Assembly: GCA_019448385.1 (NCBI GenBank)
Contig: JAGTXO010000019.1
Coordinates: 531,001-595,000 of the forward strand
Direction of reading: 5' to 3'
DNA: 64,000 bases
From: Diacronema lutheri
Lineage: Eukaryota; Haptophyta; Pavlovophyceae; Pavlovales; Pavlovaceae
The notes below the pieces were generated by a model. That model had not been told where the DNA came from, did not search any database, and was given only the letters and a program-made list of their open reading frames with translations. Made by a program: the position numbers and the translations under genes. Below are positions 50,271-61,430 of the stretch, piece after piece (position 1 is the stretch's first letter; each line of letters opens with the position of its first letter).

Positions 50271-51353
50271 ATGGCGTCGTCGTCGCGCCGCTGCCTGCCG
50301 CTGCTCGCCCGCGGGCCAAGCCGGCAAGCTCGTGAGCCGGGCGGTCATCCATTCTTTGAGAGCGAGAAGGTCAAGAAGAGCGCAATGTCGAGCTCGAAGC
50401 GCGGCGGTTGAGCGTGACGCCGAGCTCGCCGCTCTCTCTTCAGGGTGCCTTCATTTAGCAGCGACCAGCGGCGCGCCTCGCTCAGCAGCGCGCCCTCGTC
50501 GACAGCGCCCGGGCCGTGCGTGCATCCGCGCACGGCACCAGTATCAACGCCGTCACTGAGAATCAGTGGCGGCACGACTGCGGACCGCGCGGTGGTCGTA
50601 GGGAGGAGGGATGGTGGACGCCACCTCTCGCCAGCGCCGCTGCTTGACGGAGCCGAGCCGGCCAGCTCCGAGCGCCGATGTGGCCACCGCGTGTGCGCGC
50701 AGTGTCGCTACATGCCGTCGGAATGTCAATGGCCGCGTTCAGTCATGACGTGAGGGAGCTCCCGCGCCTCCGGCAGTGGTTCGTGGGCTAGCGTGCGTGG
50801 GTCGGCGGCGCTCGCGGCGGCGTGCAGGTGCTCCAGATGACCGCATCCATCTTCGATGGGAACCATGGGACGGCTTTCCGCCTCCTCCTCGAGTGCGCGC
50901 CCACATTGATCGGCGCGCGCGCGCTGCACGTGGACACGCTCCGCCGTGCGAGCCGCGAGCACGCGATTGCGGCCGTGCGGCTTGCCGCGATGTTCGAGCA
51001 CTGGCTGTCCTGTGAGGTGGTTGCCGCCGAGCCCGTGCAGGCGCCACGCAGGTATCCACCGTGGGCTGGCTTCGCGAGTTGGCGGCTGCGCGTCGCAAGG
51101 CCGCCGGCACCCTCGACGATGTGCCAAGCCGCCTTGCGCTGCTCCCACCCCCATTAACAGCGGCGACTACGAGCGCCTTCGTGACCGCGTGTTCCGCTCG
51201 CTTGCACGGGCCGTGCTGGCCGACGCGCGCGCACACTTCGGCGCGCGGCGCGAGCGCGACGACAGCGCCGTGCTCACGGACGTGCTGCGGGCGTGCGGCG
51301 GCGCCAACTGCCACGCGGCGTCGCACCAGGGCCTTGTCAAGGCCTTGCTCTAA
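50271..51353 (+). CDS. Five-exon gene, unidentified
   Basis: Best model: 50271-50406, 50469-50591, 50703-50749, 50828-51051 and 51161-51353, total 240 aa, all phases fitting. Introns are short (62, 111, 78 and 109 bp). The last three exons are the firmest: VSLHAVGMSMAAFSHD / VLQMTASIFDGNHGTAFRLL ... FEHWLSCEVVAAEPVQAPR / SGDYERLRDRVFRSLARAV, ending at TAA after HQGLVKALL. The final intron has a good donor (CGCAG/GTATCC) and acceptor (CCCCCATTAACAG). Exon 2 (QQRALVDSARAVRASAHGTS) also looks coding. Exon 1 (MASSSRRCLPLLARGPSRQ, a mitochondrial-presequence-like start) is tentative. Mainly alpha-helical; no family signature. Confidence 0.4.
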
Positions 51354-51792
51354 GCGCTCGCCACGGCCGACGGTGCGAGCGACGCGGCTTCGCAGGCGCT
51401 CGAGCGCCCCGTGGATGCAATGGCCGTGCATGCCGCCGCGCCGGCCGCCCGTCACGACTCGCAGCCGGGCGAAGGGGCCGCGCCCATCTGCGGTCGCCTG
51501 AGGTCGTCGCTGCGACTCGCCTGCTGCCGGCCGCTGGCCAGACGGCGGCGGCGGCAGGCGCGACGCGCGTCGCAGCGACGACCGCAGGCGAGCGCAGACG
51601 CACCGCCACGCGCGCGTGGCAACGCGCCCGTGCAGCCGCCGCCGGGCGACGGCGGCCGCTGCGACGGCGGCCGCGGTGGCTGCGGCCGCGGCCGTGGCCG
51701 TGGCGGAGGCCGCGGCGGCGGTGGGCTCACCGGCCGCGGCGGTCGTGCCGGTGGCGGAGGCCGCGGTGGCGGCGGTCACGGGGTCGGCGAGA
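51354..51792. other. 439-bp GGC/RGG-rich gap
   Basis: Between the five-exon gene and the next ATG. It contains two frames of simple-sequence translation, an RGG-like Gly/Arg frame and an Ala frame from 51616-51792, with no recognisable domain. It is probably the 5' leader or promoter of the downstream gene; I see no RNA gene. Confidence 0.4.
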
Positions 51793-53611
51793 ATGGCGTC
51801 GACGGACGACGACGCTGACGGAGGAGAGTTGGCGCCTGTGCCGGAGGGTTACGCGTTGAGTGGCGTCCACGCGGCGCTGGAGCTGTTCGCGGTGTGCGCG
51901 CCCGTGGTCGAGCGGATGCTCGAATTGGAGCGCACCGCGAGCGCGCCGGGCAGCTGTGAGCTCGACGCGGCGCGCCCAATCCGAGAGCGGGCGCGCTTCG
52001 AGCTGCTGCGCGGCCTGATGCTGCGCGCGGCGCGGCCGCCAGGCGAGCGCGCGCAGCCGTGCGACAGGCTGCTGCGTCTCGCGCAGCAGGGCGCGGGCGG
52101 CGGGCGTAGCTCGCGCGCCCGGCGGACGGGCGCGGCGAGGGACGCGCGCCGCACCGTCGAGTGGCTTGCGGCCGAGATCGATCGCGCCTTTGCCCTGGTG
52201 CCGATCTTCGCCGGCGCGCCCGCCGCCGCCGCCGAGCCGCCGGCGCGCACGGCGTCGCCTCCGCTGCCGCACGTCCGCCCCGGCAAGTGCACCGTCGAGG
52301 CGCAGCTTGCCGCGGGGGCGCCGTGCCGCGCGCAGCACGCGCTCGCCGTCGCCGTCGACCCCCCTCCCCGCGCGCGCGCGGGCGGGCGCAGCCACGCTCG
52401 TCGGCGAGCCGCGCGCCGCCGGCGCTGGCGGCACGCTGCGCCTCGTGACGACCGACGCTGGCAGCGTGGCGTACGTGCTGAGCGGCGCGATCGTCCAGCG
52501 CACCGTCGGCGCGTGCGCCATGCTCGCACGCGGCGCGAACGGCGTCTGGCGGCGGGTGGACGGCGGCGGCGAGGCGGTGGTCGAGGTGAATGAGCGCGCC
52601 GTGGCGCTGCTGTACGTGCGCGGCGAGCCGGTCGCGCCGGCGCGCGCGGCCGCAGGCGGCCCTGCCGACGTATCCGTCCCACCGCTTCTGCGCACCGGCG
52701 CGGACGTGGTCGACGCGCACGGCGCGCACATCGCGCGGTGGCGCGTGAACACGGCGCCACCGCTGCGCGTGGTGCTCGAGGCGCTGCGCGACGGAGACGC
52801 GTCGGGCGCCACGACGTGCGACGCGCTCGTGCGCCCCGAGCTCGCCACCGCCGCCGCCACCGCCGCCGCCGAGCTCGCCGCGCTCGTTGCCGCCGGCGAG
52901 CGCGCCGAGGGTGCGTGGGTCGTCCGCGACGGCGATGCGCTGTGCGCCGAGGCCGGCGCGCGGGCAGGCGCCGCCAACGGTGGCACCGGACCGCCGAGTC
53001 GCGCTGGGCAGGGCGCGCACCCGCTCGGACCGGAGCTCGCCATCGCGCTGCGCGGCGGTGACGACCGCCAGGTCGCAGCGCTGCTCGTCGGGCTGCCGCC
53101 GCGACCGCCCGGCGCCGCTGCGGTAACGGTGCTCGTCGCGCAGCGCGGCACGGCAGGGTGCTCGCGCGGCACGGAGGCCTACGAGCAGGCGCGCGAGGAG
53201 CTCGGCCCTGGCTGGGCGCAGCCGCTCGTCGCGCACGTGGCCGACGAGCGCATGAGCGCGCACGCCTTTGCGCTCGTCGTCACGCTGCTCGCGCGCGCGG
53301 TCGCGCACGACGGCTTCGGCGACGAGTTGGCGCAGTGCGCCGACGCGGCCGGCGTGGCCGAGTCTGCAAACCGGCGCATTGCAAGCCTGTCCGACGCGCG
53401 CGTCGGCGGTGTGGTGCGCGCGGCGGCGGCCTTGGCGCCGAGCGCTGCGCCGAATCGGCAGAGCGGCGCAGGGCGTCGCGCCGCTCGCCCGTGCGGTCGA
53501 GCGCGCGAGCGGGCAATCGGCCAACGCGCAGCGGTCGACGCCATTCGAAAGCGCGCTGCGTGCGCTGCTTGACGCGCTGCACGCGTGCGGCGCGGGCGCC
53601 GCGCTCTGCTG

Positions 53612-53697
<86 letters not shown>

Positions 53698-54871
53698 TCC
53701 GCAGCCGCCGAGCGCGGACACCGCGCAGCTCGTCGCCGCGGCCGCCTGGTCGCTCGTCGAGCTGCGAGGCAGCGCGGGCACGCTGAGCGGCACGCACGCC
53801 GTGAGCGTCGCCGTGTCGCGCCAGCTCACGGCGCTGGGGCGGCGCGGCCTGCCGCCGATGGTCGTCGTGCACGCCACACACGCGCGCACGCCGCTGCGCG
53901 ACGTGCCCGAGCGGCTCGAGCCAATCGTTGCCGGCGAGGTGGCGGCAGACAGCGCGGGTGTGGTTGGCGGCGTGTATACACGGTCCGCCGCCATGATGCG
54001 CGACCCAAGGACGGAGCGGGAGCGACTCGTCGGCTGTGCCGCCGTCGCATCCCGCGCGCGCGTCTGGGCGCGGCTCGCCGGCGAGAACGTGCACGTGTGC
54101 ACCGAGCAGGCTGTGCGTGCGGGCGAGCCGCTGCTCGTTGTGTACGCGGCGCATCGGTGCGGCGCGCGCGCCGGCGGCGAGCCGAGCGCGCGTGCCGAGC
54201 CTGCGGGCGCGTTGGTGGCCGGCGCGCCGCCGGTGGAGCCGGCGAGCGGCCGCGTCTCCAAGGCGCCCCGCACGTGCCATCCCGCCGCGCGCAGAGCGAG
54301 GCGGCGACGTGGGGAGCGCGCGCGGCCGATGTGGCGCGCGTGCAGGCAGCGGCGCGAGTGCGACACGAGCGCGGCAACCCCCCCCCCCCCCCCCCCCCCC
54401 CCCCTCCACACACACACACGCTCCACGGCACGAGCGCGGCAAAGCCCCCCCCCCCCCCCCCCCCCCCCTCCCCCCCTCCACACACACACACGCTCCACAG
54501 CACGAGCGCGGCAAAGCCCCCCCCCCCCCCCCCCCCCCCCCTCCCCTCCCCCCCTCCACACACACACACGCTCCACGGCGCGAGCCTGTCGGCGTACAAA
54601 GTGGGCGCGCTGCAGGGCGCGTTGACCGAGGTGCCGGGGAAGATTGTCGGGCTCGAGCTGGGCGCGATTGCCGAGGCTGCGGCCAAGCAAAGGCGGCCGT
54701 GGACGATGGCGCTCCCCGAGGTCGCACGCGACGCGCTGGACACCGCGTCGAGGTGCAGCACGCGGGTGCGGCACGCGGGTGCCGTCGCCGCGCGGTGCGC
54801 TGTGTGCAAACATCAGCACCGTCGTGACGAGGCCGCGGTGCGCTGTGTGCGAACGGCCCGTGGTGAGCTGA
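51793..54871 (+). CDS. Multi-exon protein with two weak USP-like C-lobe repeats
   Basis: Best model has seven exons: 51793-52327, 52392-53413, 53472-53615, 53705-54156, 54297-54357, 54616-54752 and 54817-54871, total ~801 aa with all phases fitting. Exon 2 and exon 4 are the surest. Two stretches resemble the C-terminal lobe of ubiquitin-specific proteases (hydrophobic strand, W, acidic turn, V, Y/R end): YVLSGAIVQRT ... NGVWRRVDGGGEAVVEVN ... ALLYVRG, and LPPMVVVHATHARTP ... RARVWARLAGENVHV ... LLVVYAAHR. The catalytic His of the GHY motif is replaced in both, and no catalytic Cys box is seen, so if related it is a pseudoenzyme. Intron 3 holds a (GGC)n run and intron 5 three copies of a poly-C/(CA)n module. 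Donor 1 is probably GC. Assignment is weak. Confidence 0.35.
53618..53695 (+). repeat. (GGC)n trinucleotide run in an intron
   Basis: About 25 GGC triplets in the proposed 89-bp intron 3 of the USP-like gene (53616-53704). The intron length is not a multiple of three and the flanking coding frames differ, so the run has to be removed by splicing or the frame is lost. Confidence 0.85.
54366..54590 (+). repeat. Three tandem modules of poly-C, (CA)n and CGAGCGCGGCAA
   Basis: Three copies, each a C run of 20-30 bases, then CTCC(AC)n, then GCTCCACGGC and GAGCGCGGCAAAG; copy lengths differ mainly in the C run. They fill the proposed intron 5 (54358-54615) of the USP-like gene. Each copy is an exaggerated pyrimidine tract. 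Confidence 0.9.
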
Positions 54872-55498
54872 CGCCCAGCCGGCGCGGCCGTGGAGCGGCT
54901 TGTCGGAAGCGCCGCGCGAGGCGTCGGACGGTCGTCGGACGACTTGGCGGACACGTCAGGTGCCGCGCCGCCGCCTTCGCCGCCGCCGCCGCAACCACCA
55001 CCGCCGCAACCACCACCGCCGCTGCTGCTGCCGCCGCCGCCTCGGTAGCCTCCGCCTCCGCGGCCATCGCCGCCGCCACGGCCGCGGCCTCCGCCTCCGC
55101 CTCCGCCTCCGCCTCCGCCTCCGCCTCCGCACCGACAGCGCCTGGACGACCGCGGCGCGCGCGCCACGCGTCTCGTCCCCATGCAGCTGGCGCGATCGCG
55201 TCGACAAGCGCGGCGACGGTGCAATAGCGGCTGCGCGCGGCAACGTGTACGGCGGGCGCAGCGCGGGCGCGTCCGCGTCCGCTGCCGCGCCGAGAGCGCT
55301 GCCGGGTACGGGCCTGTGCGTCACCGACGAACGTCTGATTGTAAAATCAGACGTTCGTCGGTCGTCACGCCTCGCCCCCGCTCAGCTACGATGACTTCGG
55401 CCACGCGACGTCGCGCCTGAGCCGCACATGCAACGCATTGTTCACTTTGACTTCGGACTCTCCCCCACCACCCCCTCCTCCCGCCGCAGCTGGCGATA
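54872..55498. other. 627-bp convergent gap with Ala-codon-like simple sequence
   Basis: Lies between the 3' ends of the USP-like gene (+) and the LRR/SPPP gene (-). It contains CCGCCGCAACCACCACCGCC-type and (TCCGCC)n simple sequence at 54960-55135 and a perfect hairpin at 55323-55362. No convincing gene; the long frames through it are Arg/Ala or poly-Ala noise. Confidence 0.5.
55323..55362. other. Perfect 18-bp hairpin, 4-nt loop
   Basis: Left arm ACCGACGAACGTCTGATT (55323-55340), loop GTAA, right arm exactly complementary (55345-55362). It sits in the convergent gap about 140 bp beyond the stop codon of the LRR/SPPP gene. It is low in GC for the region. Possible roles: transcript-end structure, a regulatory-RNA precursor stem, or a residue of a small inverted-repeat element; none is shown. 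Confidence 0.9.
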
Positions 55499-58400
55499 CT
55501 AGACGCGCCCCGTGGCCACAACCACGACCGGCAGCCCCGCCACGGACGCCGGCGAGCGGCCTTTGGCCGCAAGCCGACGGTGGCGGAAGCGCCTGATGAC
55601 GAGCACCGGCAAAATGGTGAGCAGCACGACGCCAACGAAGCCGCCGAGCACGCCACCGACAATTGCGCCAGTTCGCGCAAAGACCACACGACCTGAAATC
55701 TCACCCGAGGGTGAAAGCGTGAAGACAATCGTCTTCGTTACGCGCGGGTCGGACTCGACGGCAAAGCCGGTCTCCTGCGCGAGCGCCTCCTTAAGCCTGC
55801 GCACGACGGTTGCGTCGCGCAGCTTACCTGCAACCGACAGTGCATCAGTGTACACGCCCGTTCGCGCGTAGGCTACGAAGCTGATGAGGACAGACGCGGC
55901 AGTAACGCGCAAGACCCTCACCTCTGCATTGAGGATGCGCTCAGTGGCGCGCTCAAATGCGCCCTTCTTGTCGTCAGTCCATGTGGACACGTCGCCGCCC
56001 ATGACAATCTCGCCTTCGGTCTCCGTACGCTCGGCAAAAGCTGGGGAGAGCGGCGATGGGCTCGGCGGAGGCGGCTGCGGGCTTGGCGGCGGGCTTGGCG
56101 GCGGGCTTGGCGGCGGGCTTGGCGGTGGGCTTGGCGGCGGGCTTGGCGGCGGGCTTGGCGGCGGGCTTGGCGGCGGGCTTGGCGGCGGGCTTGGCGGCGG
56201 GCTTGGCGGCGGGCTTGGCGGCGGGCTTGGCGGCGGGCTTGGCGGCGGGCTTGGCGGCGGGCTTGGCGGTGGGCTTGGCGGTGGGCTTGGCGGCGGGCTT
56301 GGCGGCGGGCTTGGCGGCGGGCTTGGCGGCGGGCTCGGTGGCGGGCTCGGTGGCGGGCTCGGTGGCGGGCTTGGTGGCGGGCTTGGCGGCGGGCTCGGCG
56401 GCGGGCTCGGCGGCGGGCTTGGCGGCGGGCTTGGCGGCGGGCTTGGCGGCGGGCTTGGCGGCGGGCTTGGCGGCGGGCTTGGAGGCGGGCTTGGCGGTGG
56501 GCTTGGCGGTGGGCTTGGCGGTGGACTGGGTGGCGGGCTCGGCGGCGGGCTCGGCGGCGGACTCGGTGGCGGACTCGGTGGCGGGCTTGGCGGCGGGCTT
56601 GGCGGCGGCGGGCTTGGCGGCGGGCTTGGCGGCGGGCTTGGCGGCGGGCTTGGCGGCGGGCTTGGCGGCGGGCTTGGCGGCGGGCTTGGCGGTGGGCTTG
56701 GCGGCGGGCTTGGCGGCGGGCTTGGCGGCGGGCTTGGCGGCGGGCTTGGCGGCGGGCTTGGCGGCGGGCTTGGCGGTGGGCTTGGCGGCGGGCTTGGCGG
56801 CGGGCTCGGTGGCGGGCTCGGTGGCGGGCTCGGTGGCGGGCTTGGCGGCGGGCTTGGCGGCGGGCTTGGCGGCGGGCTTGGCGGCGGGCTCGGCGGCGGG
56901 CTCGGCGGCGGGCTTGGCGGCGGGCTTGGCGGTGGGCTTGGCGGTGGGCTTGGCGGTGGACTGGGTGGCGGGCTCGGTGGCGGGCTCGGTGGCGGGCTTG
57001 GTGGCGGGCTTGGCGGCGGGCTCGGCGGCGGGCTCGGTGGCGGGCTCGGTGGCGGGCTCGGTGGCGGGCTCGGTGGCGGGCTCGGTGGCGGGCTCGGTGG
57101 CGGGCTTGGCGGCGGGCTCGGTGGCGGGCTTGGCGGCGGGCTTGGCGGCGGGCTCGGTGGCGGGCTTGGCGGTGGCGGGCTCGGTGGCGGGCCCGGTGGC
57201 GGGCTCGGCGGCGGTTTTGGCGGCGGGCTCGGCGGCGGGCTTGGCGGCGGACTGGGCGGCGGGTTGGGCGGCGGAGTGGGCGGCGGGCTCGGCGGCGGGC
57301 TTGGCGGTGGGCTTGGCGGTGGGCTTGGCGGTGGGCTTGGCGGCGGTGGGCTTGGCGGCGGCGGGCTCGGCGGCGGCGGGCTCGGCGGCGGGTTTGGCGG
57401 CGGCGGGCTCGGCGGCGGGCTCGGCGGCGGGCTTGGCGGCGGGCTCGGCGGCGGGGCTGGTGGCGGGCTTGGCGGCGGGCTTGGCGGCGGGCTCGGCGGC
57501 GGGCTTGGCGGCGGGCTTGGCGGCGGAGTTGGCGGCGGGCTCGGCGGCGGGCTTGGTGGCGGGCTTGGCGGTGGGCTTGGCGGCGGTGGGCTTGGTGGCG
57601 GGCTTGGCGGCGGGCTTGGCGGTGGGCTTGGCGGCGGGGTTGGCGGCGGGCTCGGCGGTGGGCTTGGCGGCGGTGGGCTTGGCGGCGGGCTTGGCGGTGG
57701 GCTTGGCGGTGGGCTTGGCGGTGGGCTTGGCGGCGGGGTTGGCGGCGGGCTTGGCGGCGGTGAGCTTGGCGGCGGGCTCGGCGGCGGGCTCGGCGGCGGG
57801 GTTGGCGGCGGGCTCGGCGGCGGGCGTGGCGGCGAGCTGGGCGGTGGGCTTGGCGGCGGGCTCGGCGGCGGGCGTGGCGGCGGGCTGGGCGGCGGATGCG
57901 GTGGCGGGCTGGGCGGCGGGCTGGGCGGTGGGCTCGGCGGCGGACGCGGTGGCGGGCTTGGCGGCGAGCTTGGCGGCGGGCTCGGCGGCGGGCGCGGTGG
58001 CGGGCTGGGCGGCGGGCTCGGCGGCGGGCTGGGTGGTGGACGCGGTGGCGGGCTGGGCGGCGGGCTGGGCGGCGGGCTGGGCGGCGGCGAACTGGGCGGC
58101 GGGCTGGGCGGCGGGCTGGGCGGTGGCGGGCTGGGCGGCGGGCTTGGCGGGCTCGGCGGCGGGCTCGGCGGCGGGCTGGGCGGCGGGCTGGGCGGCGGGC
58201 TGGGCGGCGGGCTGGGTGGCAGGCCGGGTGGCGGGCTTGGCGGCGGGCTTGGCGGCGGGCTGGGCGGCGGCGGGCTGGGCGGCGGACTCGGCGGGCTTGG
58301 CGGTGGGTTTGGCGGTGGGCTGGGCGGCAGGCTGGGCGGCAGGCTGGGCGGCGGGCTGGGCGGTGGGCCCGGTGGTGCCGGCGGCGGGCTCGGTGGTGGC

Positions 58401-59802
58401 GGGGCGGGGCAGTCCGGCACGTCGAATGCATCTTCAATGCCAATGCGCACGGGGCCATGGTTGCTCGTGTCGCAAATGTCCTTTATGGAAGCACCGTACT
58501 GGCTAAGCCTGCAACGGGGAAGGTTGGGTGGGGGGGGGGGGGGGGGGGTCAGAGGGTACGCGAGCAGGAGATGACCGTGCCGTGCGAGCATGTCCTCGCA
58601 GCGCATACGTTCCAGCTTGTATCAAGCTGTCGTAGTCCGCGATAGAGATTGCAACAACGTCTGCATTGTTCTCGAAATATCTGCAGGGCACACGCATTGT
58701 GCGCGCGCGAGTGGGTGTCAGCGACGGCGCGCCAAGGCCAAAGAGCGCGTGTAGGCGCAATTCGCCCCGCGTACAAGCTGCTTAGCGCCGTGAGGCCGCT
58801 CAGGCTCGGTATGGCGGCAAACATTGGATTTGACGTGGCAGAGCTGTGGGCATCAACGCGCACAAGAGCAGCGGCAGGGTGCGAGGGGGCGCAGGGCCGT
58901 TTGGTCAAGCCGTGGCCGCTTTCTCAGCGCGGTGCACCGCGGCTCGCCGATCCGCAGCTGCGTACAGAGATGAAAGCGCAGTGAGGCCGCTCAAGCTTGG
59001 AAGGGTGGTGAGGAGGGCGTTCCCCTCTACCCATAAGGTTGTCAGCGCGTTGCTCAGCGTAGGTAGAGACAGTAGGGCATTGTTGACTTCGACTCGAAAT
59101 TCGTGGGGCGCTGTGAGGCCGCTGAGCGTAGGCATTGAAGCCAGTTTGCTGTTCGACTGGATGGTTCTGTGGACCAGAGGGCACGGGGAGCGGCATGGCG
59201 GGCACGGTCAGGGTCAGTGGTTAGGCGCGTTGGGCGGCGCGCTCACGCCTGCACGCGCGGCGCAAAGGTGCTCACAGCTTGGCCAGGCTGGTGAGGCCGT
59301 TGAAGCCAGTAATCGTTGTCAGCTCGGAATGCCCACTTATAGTTCTGCTCATTCGCACGGCGCGCAGCAGGCAGCGTGGGAAACGCAGGGGCATTGCTGG
59401 CGATGATCGCGCCCACACTGCACCCTGCTTCGAACAGGGGCACCTGGCGTGCACTCGCTCAGTCACACGCGCACCGCGCGTACAGCTCTGTGATCATGGT
59501 GAGGCTGCTCAGGTCTCCAATTGACACGAGGTTCGGAAAACTTCCAAGGATCCTTCGCACAGCGAATGCGGAACACGGGAGGGGGTTCACGCGCACACAT
59601 TGTGGGGTTGGGGTTGGAGTGGGAATGGCGGGGGGTGTGAGTGTGTGTGTGTGGGGGGGGGGGGGGGGGGGGGATGTGGCTCCGCATGTGAGGGGCACAA
59701 AGAGCTGTGCGCGCGTACAGCCTTCTCAGAGTACCCAAGTTGTTCGTGACGTCGTCAGCAGAACCAACGACGATGCTGGTTGCTTGCGAGCTATACAACG
59801 AG
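55499..59802 (-). CDS. LRR - (SPPP)n - single-pass membrane protein (5' end unresolved)
   Basis: Seven downstream exons read in one frame: 59802-59713, 59552-59475, 59344-59276, 59166-58948, 58843-58757, 58680-58600 and 58508-55499. All six introns are phase 2. The short exons encode leucine-rich repeats (SADDVTNNLGTLRRLYA, LVSIGDLSSLTMITELYAR, LTTITGFNGLTSLAKL, LASMPTLSGLTAP, ALLTTLPSLSGLTALSSLYA). Donors are GT or GC (GCGCAC, GTGCGC, GTGAGC, GCGAGC, GCCTAC, GCGAGG); acceptors mostly follow pyrimidine tracts. The last exon carries about 780 residues of SPPP repeats, then a folded domain (VMGGDVSTWTDDKKGAFERA, GKLRDATVVRRLKEALAQET) and a TM helix (GAIVGGVLGGFVGVVLLTIL) with a short basic tail. 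It resembles algal hydroxyproline-rich cell-surface proteins. Upstream exons must exist beyond 59802. Confidence 0.7.
56055..58395 (-). repeat. 2.3-kb 12-bp repeat array encoding (SPPP)n
   Basis: Roughly 195 tandem 12-bp units, GCCAAGCCCGCC-like on the minus strand, encode Ser-Pro-Pro-Pro with occasional APPP, RPPP, TPPP, NPPP, GPPP and single-codon PSPP slips. The 3' half (56055-57240) is nearly uniform SPPP. The 5' half (57240-58395) is more diverged, so the array seems to be growing or homogenised from its C-terminal end. Frame is kept throughout. Ser-Pro-rich repeats are substrates for prolyl hydroxylation and O-glycosylation. Confidence 0.95.
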
Positions 59803-60041
59803 CTGTGGGGGTGGGGGTGGGGGGGGGGGGGGGGGGGGAAGGGGGAAGGGGGCAAGCGGTAAGTGCACACGCTTTGTGAAGTAGTGGCGTATGGTGGCTG
59901 AGCAAAATGGCACGCGACCGGAGCGCCAGTCAGGAGCAGCGCACCATAATTCCTTGTTGGCACACGGCCCCGTGAGGGCAAGCTCAGTCGCGGCGCCAGG
60001 TGCCATGCGCGCGCACATCGTAAACGCCAGCATGAGACGCG

Positions 60042-61430
60042 TCACCGACCGATTGCACCTGGAGGCCCTGCACTGCGCGGCCGCTGCACGCCATGCACAA
60101 CAGGGGGGGGGGGGGGGGGGGCGAGGAGCGCACGCCAAGACAAGCGGTATAGGCGGCGAGTTTGGCGGCGAGGGGTGTGTACGCGGCAGGGCGCGTGTTC
60201 GCCGCGCATGGTGCCCGAACCGGCGTCGCGGTTGCATCTCGCTGCCGTCTCCGTCTCCGTCTGCCTGATCGTCGATTGCCCCCAAGCAGCGCCAAGCAGC
60301 ACGATCGCACACACGCACGAGCACAGCGCGACTGTGGAGAGCGCAACGCGCGGCGGCGACTCTCCGCCCTCGCGCGCACAGTGCTCGCGCGCGCGCGGCA
60401 TGCGCACGCAGCACGTGGCTGTGTGCATGCTCGCCCCACGAGCTGTTGCGTGCGTGCTCACGCAGGCGGAAAGGGCGGCGGGCATCGTCCAGACACCAAA
60501 CGTGCGGGCGATGGGGCGAGGTGGGCGCGCGCTGGCCGCAGCGTCGAATGACGCAAAGAGAGCAGTCGCGTCGGCGTCGGGCGCGCGTTGCCCAAGGACG
60601 GCGATCATTGTGGCCAGCTCGACGGGAGCGCCGTCGAGCGCGCGCGCGCCGTGGGCGCGCACTTGGCCGCGTGCAGCTTTGATCTCGTCCATGCCACCGT
60701 CGCCCAGCATGACCCCCGCCGGCACGCGTGTGGGGGTGCCCGTGCTGTGGAATTTACCGTTGGGCGTGGCGGCGCACGAGCTGCGCGACGCCATCGCGAC
60801 GGCTGCACGTGGCGGGCGCGACAAGCGGCCAAACGGTGAGGACGGGCGGGCGCCCAAGGGCACACTGACCTGGGCGGCCTCGTCGTGCGCCGTCCGACGC
60901 TGCGCGCTGCGCGAAGGCCGAGTGCGGGAGCCGTGCGTGCAATGGCTGCCTAACGAGCCGCTGGTCTTGAGAGAGGGAGTCAGGTGCGCAGCGCCGCGCG
61001 CGCCCGTGCTCACAAACGCGCCGAGGATGCCGCGCACGGCCGCCGTGCCCGTACCGGTGACGTGGTCCCCAGCCTGGCCCTCGGCCGTGGGTGGGCGATG
61101 AGCATGCTGAATGAGGTTGGCCTTGAGCACGCGTGCGACCGGCATCAGGCACGTGCGTCGTTCTGGAAGCGACGTCGGGACTCGTGGCGCGGAGCGCGGC
61201 CATGGTGCGCGTGGACCCGGATCCTCGCCGGCTGGCGGCGGCGACAAAGGCGAGAGCGGCGAAGGCGAATGCGATGGGCATGGTGGCGATGGAAGCAAAT
61301 GCGCGCGCGGGCAGTGTAGCGCGCCGGCGACGAGCGCGAGGGCCCACGGCGCCACAAGCGGCATGTCGGCGTGCGCGCGCCTAGGTTGGTTGGACACGGG
61401 CGCGGCGCAGCGCGCGTCAGCGCAGCGCAT
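60042..61430 (-). CDS. Long minus frame, possible 5' part of the LRR gene; tentative
   Basis: A minus-strand frame is open from 61430 to 60042 and has non-random stretches: MPLVAPWALALVAGALHC (signal-like, ATG near 61364), GTAAVRGILGAFVSTGARG, MDEIKAARGQVRAHGARALD, VELATMIAVLGQRAPDADAT and a hydrophobic helix STVALCSCVCAIVLLGAAWG near 60320. It runs into a C-rich tract (60103-60122 on the plus strand as G) typical of the 3' end of an intron on this strand. It may therefore supply N-terminal exons, including a signal anchor, of the downstream LRR gene. Competing frames in the same region also contain a signal-like start (MPIAFAFAALAFVAAASRRG). I cannot decide the exon structure. Confidence 0.25.
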   Translation of the reverse strand: MRCADARCAAPVSNQPRRAHADMPLVAPWALALVAGALHCPRAHLLPSPPCPSHSPSPLSPLSPPPAGEDPGPRAPWPRSAPRVPTSLPERRTCLMPVARVLKANLIQHAHRPPTAEGQAGDHVTGTGTAAVRGILGAFVSTGARGAAHLTPSLKTSGSLGSHCTHGSRTRPSRSAQRRTAHDEAAQVSVPLGARPSSPFGRLSRPPRAAVAMASRSSCAATPNGKFHSTGTPTRVPAGVMLGDGGMDEIKAARGQVRAHGARALDGAPVELATMIAVLGQRAPDADATALFASFDAAASARPPRPIARTFGVWTMPAALSACVSTHATARGASMHTATCCVRMPRAREHCAREGGESPPRVALSTVALCSCVCAIVLLGAAWGQSTIRQTETETAARCNRDAGSGTMRGEHAPCRVHTPRRQTRRLYRLSWRALLAPPPPPPVVHGVQRPRSAGPPGAIGR

